DNA from: Candidatus Dormiibacterota bacterium
GTDB taxonomy: Bacteria; Chloroflexota; Dormibacteria; Aeolococcales; Bog-877
NCBI GenBank assembly: GCA_003132265.1
Contig: PKXE01000168.1
Coordinates: 28,069 to 36,296, forward strand
DNA length: 8,228 nucleotides
Direction of reading: 5' to 3'
Under the pieces are notes generated by a model. It ran no database searches and had not been told where the DNA came from. It saw nothing but the letters and a program-made list of their open reading frames with translations. The position numbers were made by a program, and so were the translations under genes. Shown here one piece after another: positions 6,438-8,228 of this stretch (positions are counted from its first letter, which is position 1; the number at the start of each line of letters is the position of its first letter).

Positions 6438-6466
6438 AGTATACCCGAAAATCGGCGAATTTTCAA
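6438..6466 (-). promoter_or_regulatory. Sigma-70-type promoter for the minus-strand gene
   Basis: Reading the minus strand: TTGAAA (6466-6461) as -35, a 17-bp spacer (6460-6444), then TATACT (6443-6438) as -10. Five of six bases match consensus in each box and the spacing is optimal, in otherwise very GC-rich DNA. Predicted start near 6431, leaving a leader of about 150 nt before the ATG at 6280. The inverted repeat GAAAAT/ATTTTC (6447-6464) falls within the spacer and -35 region and could be a repressor site. Confidence 0.65.
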
Positions 6467-6577
6467 TGAGAATTGGCTGAACATTGCCGGTACCCTGGGA
6501 GTCGATTTAGCCCGCGAAAACGTGGTGTCTGCCCCGAAGCTGCCTGACCCCCGGGGGCGCGACCTTGGCCCACCTCC

Positions 6578-6583
6578 TAAACT
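6578..6583 (+). promoter_or_regulatory. Possible -10 box for a leaderless pdhA transcript
   Basis: TAAACT fits the TANNNT -10 pattern and ends 6 nt before the pdhA ATG, so transcription would start at or beside the ATG at 6590. There is no Shine-Dalgarno sequence upstream of pdhA, as expected for leaderless mRNA. No good -35 lies at 16-18 bp, which weakens the call. Confidence 0.4.
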
Positions 6584-6589
6584 GCGACC

Positions 6590-7720
6590 ATGGCTACCAC
6601 CTCCGGGACCCGGCGCGCCCGCCCCAAGCGGACCGCCAGCCGGTCGGGGGAGTCCGAGCTGCCGCTAGGGCTGACGCCCGCCCAGTGTCGGCACATGTAC
6701 CGCCAGATGGTGCTGATCCGGCATTTCGAGGAACATGCCGCCGAGGCGTATGCCCAGGCCAAGGTGGGTGGGTTCCTCCACCTCTACGTCGGCGAGGAGG
6801 CGGTCGCGGTCGGGGCGCTCAATGCCGCTCGGGAGGATGACCACGTACTGGGTCACTACCGGGACCATGGCTATGCCTTGACGAGGGGCTGCGACCCCAA
6901 GCTCTGCATGGCGGAGCTCTTCGGCCGCGAGGACGGCCTCTGCCATGGTCGCGGCGGCTCGATGCACCTGGCCGACGCCTCCCGCCATTACTGGGGTGGC
7001 TACGCCATTGTGGGCTCGCACATCCCGATCGGGGCCGGCATGGCCTACGCGATGCAATACCAGCAGCGCGACGAGATCGTCCTGGACTTCTTCGGGGATG
7101 GTGCGACCGGCAATGGGATCTTCCATGAGGGCCTCAACATGGCCGCCCTCTGGAGCCTGCCCATCATCTTCATATGTGAGAACAACCTCTACGGGATGGG
7201 TGCCACCCTGGCGGAGGAATCCCCGGTCAGCGAGATGAAGATCAAGGCGGAGGGTTACACCATGCCCTCGGTGCAATGCGACGGCATGGACGTCCTCTCC
7301 GTCTATGCAGCGGTCCGGACGGCGGCCGAGCACTGCCGGAGCGGCAAGGGCCCCTTTTTCGTGGAGGCGCTGACCTACCGCTTCGGCGGACATTCGATGG
7401 CCGATCCCGAGCTCTACCGCGACAAGTCCGAGGTCCAGCGCTGGCGGACCCAGGACCCGATTCCCCGGTTCGGAGAGTTCTGCGTCCAGCACCGGGTCTG
7501 CAGCCCCAAGGAGCTGGTGCAGATCAACGAGGAGGTGGAGCAGCAGATGCTGGAAGCGGTTGCCTTCGCGGACCGGTCCCCTTGGCCGGACCCCGCTGAG
7601 GTGGGCCGCGGCGTCTACGCCAAGCCGATTGACCCGGAGGCGGGGATCCGCACCAGTGAAGACGGCGTCCCGCTTGCCGTGGTCGAACCGGTGCCCGAAG
7701 CAAAGAAAGCGGGAATCTGA
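6590..7720 (+). CDS. pdhA: Pyruvate dehydrogenase E1 component, alpha subunit
   Basis: Alpha chain of the heterotetrameric TPP-dependent E1 that decarboxylates pyruvate and passes the acetyl group to the E2 lipoyl domain; cytosolic complex. 376 residues, typical length. Residues 1-26 form a basic, likely disordered extension (RRARPKRTASRSG); the fold starts at ~29 (LTPAQCRHMYRQMVLIRHFEE). LYVGEEAVAVG at 65-75, GHYRDHGYALTRG at 88-100, GRGGSMHLAD at 120-129, and the TPP/Mg motif GDG at 169-171 through ENN at 197-199. YRFGGHSMADPELYRDK at 263-279 is the loop that carries the phosphorylation serines in mitochondrial homologues. ATG 6590 is limited upstream by an in-frame TAA at 6578-6580. No ribosome binding site is seen. 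pdhB follows after 1 nt. An acetoin dehydrogenase or branched-chain 2-oxoacid E1 has a similar alpha chain; the motif set fits pyruvate best, but substrate is inferred. Confidence 0.92.
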   Translation: MATTSGTRRARPKRTASRSGESELPLGLTPAQCRHMYRQMVLIRHFEEHAAEAYAQAKVGGFLHLYVGEEAVAVGALNAAREDDHVLGHYRDHGYALTRGCDPKLCMAELFGREDGLCHGRGGSMHLADASRHYWGGYAIVGSHIPIGAGMAYAMQYQQRDEIVLDFFGDGATGNGIFHEGLNMAALWSLPIIFICENNLYGMGATLAEESPVSEMKIKAEGYTMPSVQCDGMDVLSVYAAVRTAAEHCRSGKGPFFVEALTYRFGGHSMADPELYRDKSEVQRWRTQDPIPRFGEFCVQHRVCSPKELVQINEEVEQQMLEAVAFADRSPWPDPAEVGRGVYAKPIDPEAGIRTSEDGVPLAVVEPVPEAKKAGI

Positions 7721-7721
7721 G

Positions 7722-8228
7722 ATGGCGGTGGTGAGCTACCGAGAGGCGGTGCGGAGCGCTCTCCGGGACGAGATGGTCCGGGATCAGCGGGTCATCCTGA
7801 TGGGAGAGAGCATCACGGGCTACGGTGGTTCCTATGCCGTGACGAAGGGGCTGGTCGAGGAGTTCGGAGCCAAGCGGGTGATGGAGACCCCCATCGCTGA
7901 GGCCGGGATAGTGGGGTTCGCAGTCGGGGCCGCCATGGGCGGGCTGCGGCCGGTGGCGGAGCTGATGACCGTCAACTTCGCCCTCCTGGCGCTGGACCAG
8001 ATCGTCAACAGCGCCGCCAAGTTCCACTACATGTTCGGGGAGCAGTGGTCGGTCCCGCTAGTGGTCCGCACGGTCTCCGGGTTTGGCCAACTGGGCCCGA
8101 CCCACTCCCAGACCTTCGAGGGTTGGTTCGCCTCGGTGCCGGGACTAAAGGTGGTGATGCCCGCCACCCCCGCCGACGCCAGGGGTCTCTTGCTGGCCTC
8201 GATCCGCGACCCCGACCCGGTCATCTTC
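7722..8228 (+). CDS. pdhB: Pyruvate dehydrogenase E1 component, beta subunit (3' end outside window)
   Basis: Beta chain that completes the E1 active site with the upstream alpha chain. ATG 7722, 1 nt after the pdhA stop; GGGAA at 7711-7715 may serve as a weak ribosome binding site. The frame stays open for 169 codons to the window end. VSYREAVRSAL at 4-14, ILMGESITGYGGSYAVTKGL at 25-44, then ETPIAEAGIVGFAVGAAMGG at 55-74 with Glu60 the expected TPP-activating glutamate. DQIVNSAAKFHYM follows at 92-104, then FGEQ where family members usually have GGQ, and GPTHSQTFEGWF at 125-136 with His128 at the conserved active-site histidine. PGLKVVMPATPADARGLL is the end of the pyrimidine-binding domain. 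The C-terminal transketolase domain and any E2 gene lie beyond the window. Acetoin or branched-chain specificity cannot be excluded. Confidence 0.93.
   Translation, partial: MAVVSYREAVRSALRDEMVRDQRVILMGESITGYGGSYAVTKGLVEEFGAKRVMETPIAEAGIVGFAVGAAMGGLRPVAELMTVNFALLALDQIVNSAAKFHYMFGEQWSVPLVVRTVSGFGQLGPTHSQTFEGWFASVPGLKVVMPATPADARGLLLASIRDPDPVIF

Larger units (their letters stand above)
6281..6589. other. 309-nt divergent intergenic region
   Basis: This stretch separates the minus-strand hypothetical gene from pdhA. It holds a near-consensus minus-strand promoter (6438-6466), the ~150-nt leader of that transcript (6281-~6431), a relatively AT-rich pocket (~6430-6480) and a TAAACT box just before pdhA. 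No tRNA, known riboswitch consensus or convincing coding frame was seen. A plus-strand open frame crosses it (from ATG 6312), but its codon use is unlike the neighbours and it runs into pdhA. Confidence 0.6.

Noticed and set aside
6571..6578. AGGAGGTG on the minus strand as a strong ribosome binding site
   Set aside because: No start codon at proper spacing follows on the minus strand and no good frame opens there.
6312..6668. Plus-strand open frame across the divergent region, running into pdhA
   Set aside because: Its codon use lacks the strong G/C third-position bias of the neighbours, it overlaps the pdhA start by about 80 nt, its C-terminal part is Pro/Gly-rich out-of-frame pdhA sequence, and an apparent ENRR...LG resemblance to YfiH-type proteins does not extend to the rest of that family.
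8027..8040. FGEQ in place of the usual GGQ in pdhB as a sign of altered function
   Set aside because: Position is not a known catalytic residue and all catalytic motifs around it are intact; ordinary variation is more likely.

Overview
The window is GC-rich bacterial DNA (roughly two-thirds G+C by eye), gene-dense, with many GTG/TTG starts and 4-nt stop/start overlaps. Gene order, the transaldolase/phosphoglucose isomerase fusion and an apparently leaderless pdhA suggest a high-GC Gram-positive-like lineage (Chloroflexota, Dormibacterota or Actinomycetota). That placement is inference from style; no rRNA or other marker is present.

Bases 1-5879 (+ strand) are a pentose-phosphate operon: the 3' part of tkt (transketolase), a 966-aa tal-pgi fusion, a short relic of gnd, pgl (6-phosphogluconolactonase), rpe (ribulose-5-phosphate 3-epimerase), and a 233-aa helical orphan whose start overlaps the rpe stop. 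Intact-gene junctions are overlaps (tkt/tal-pgi 17 or 8 nt; pgl/rpe and rpe/orphan 4 nt). The one exception is the 147-nt gap between tal-pgi and pgl. It is not empty: it holds the first ~12 codons of a 6-phosphogluconate dehydrogenase with its ribosome binding site, joined out of frame to that enzyme's last ~28 codons, which now contain a stop. The operon therefore once read tkt - tal-pgi - gnd - pgl - rpe and lost about nine tenths of gnd by an internal deletion. This is the most notable observation here.

Bases 5873-6280 (- strand) encode a 135-aa protein of unknown function, basic at the N-terminus and acidic at the C-terminus, converging on the orphan with a 7-nt overlap. It has a near-consensus sigma-70-type promoter (TTGAAA, 17 bp, TATACT) and a leader of about 150 nt. 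The 309-nt divergent region 6281-6589 contains that promoter, a local AT-rich pocket, several small inverted repeats and a TAAACT box placed so that pdhA mRNA could begin at its own ATG.

Bases 6590-8228 (+ strand) are pdhA and the first 169 codons of pdhB, the E1 alpha and beta subunits of a pyruvate dehydrogenase-type 2-oxoacid dehydrogenase, 1 nt apart. Together the window links sugar-phosphate interconversion (Tkt, Tal-Pgi, Rpe), a remnant of the oxidative branch (Pgl without an adjacent Gnd or Zwf), and entry of pyruvate into acetyl-CoA.
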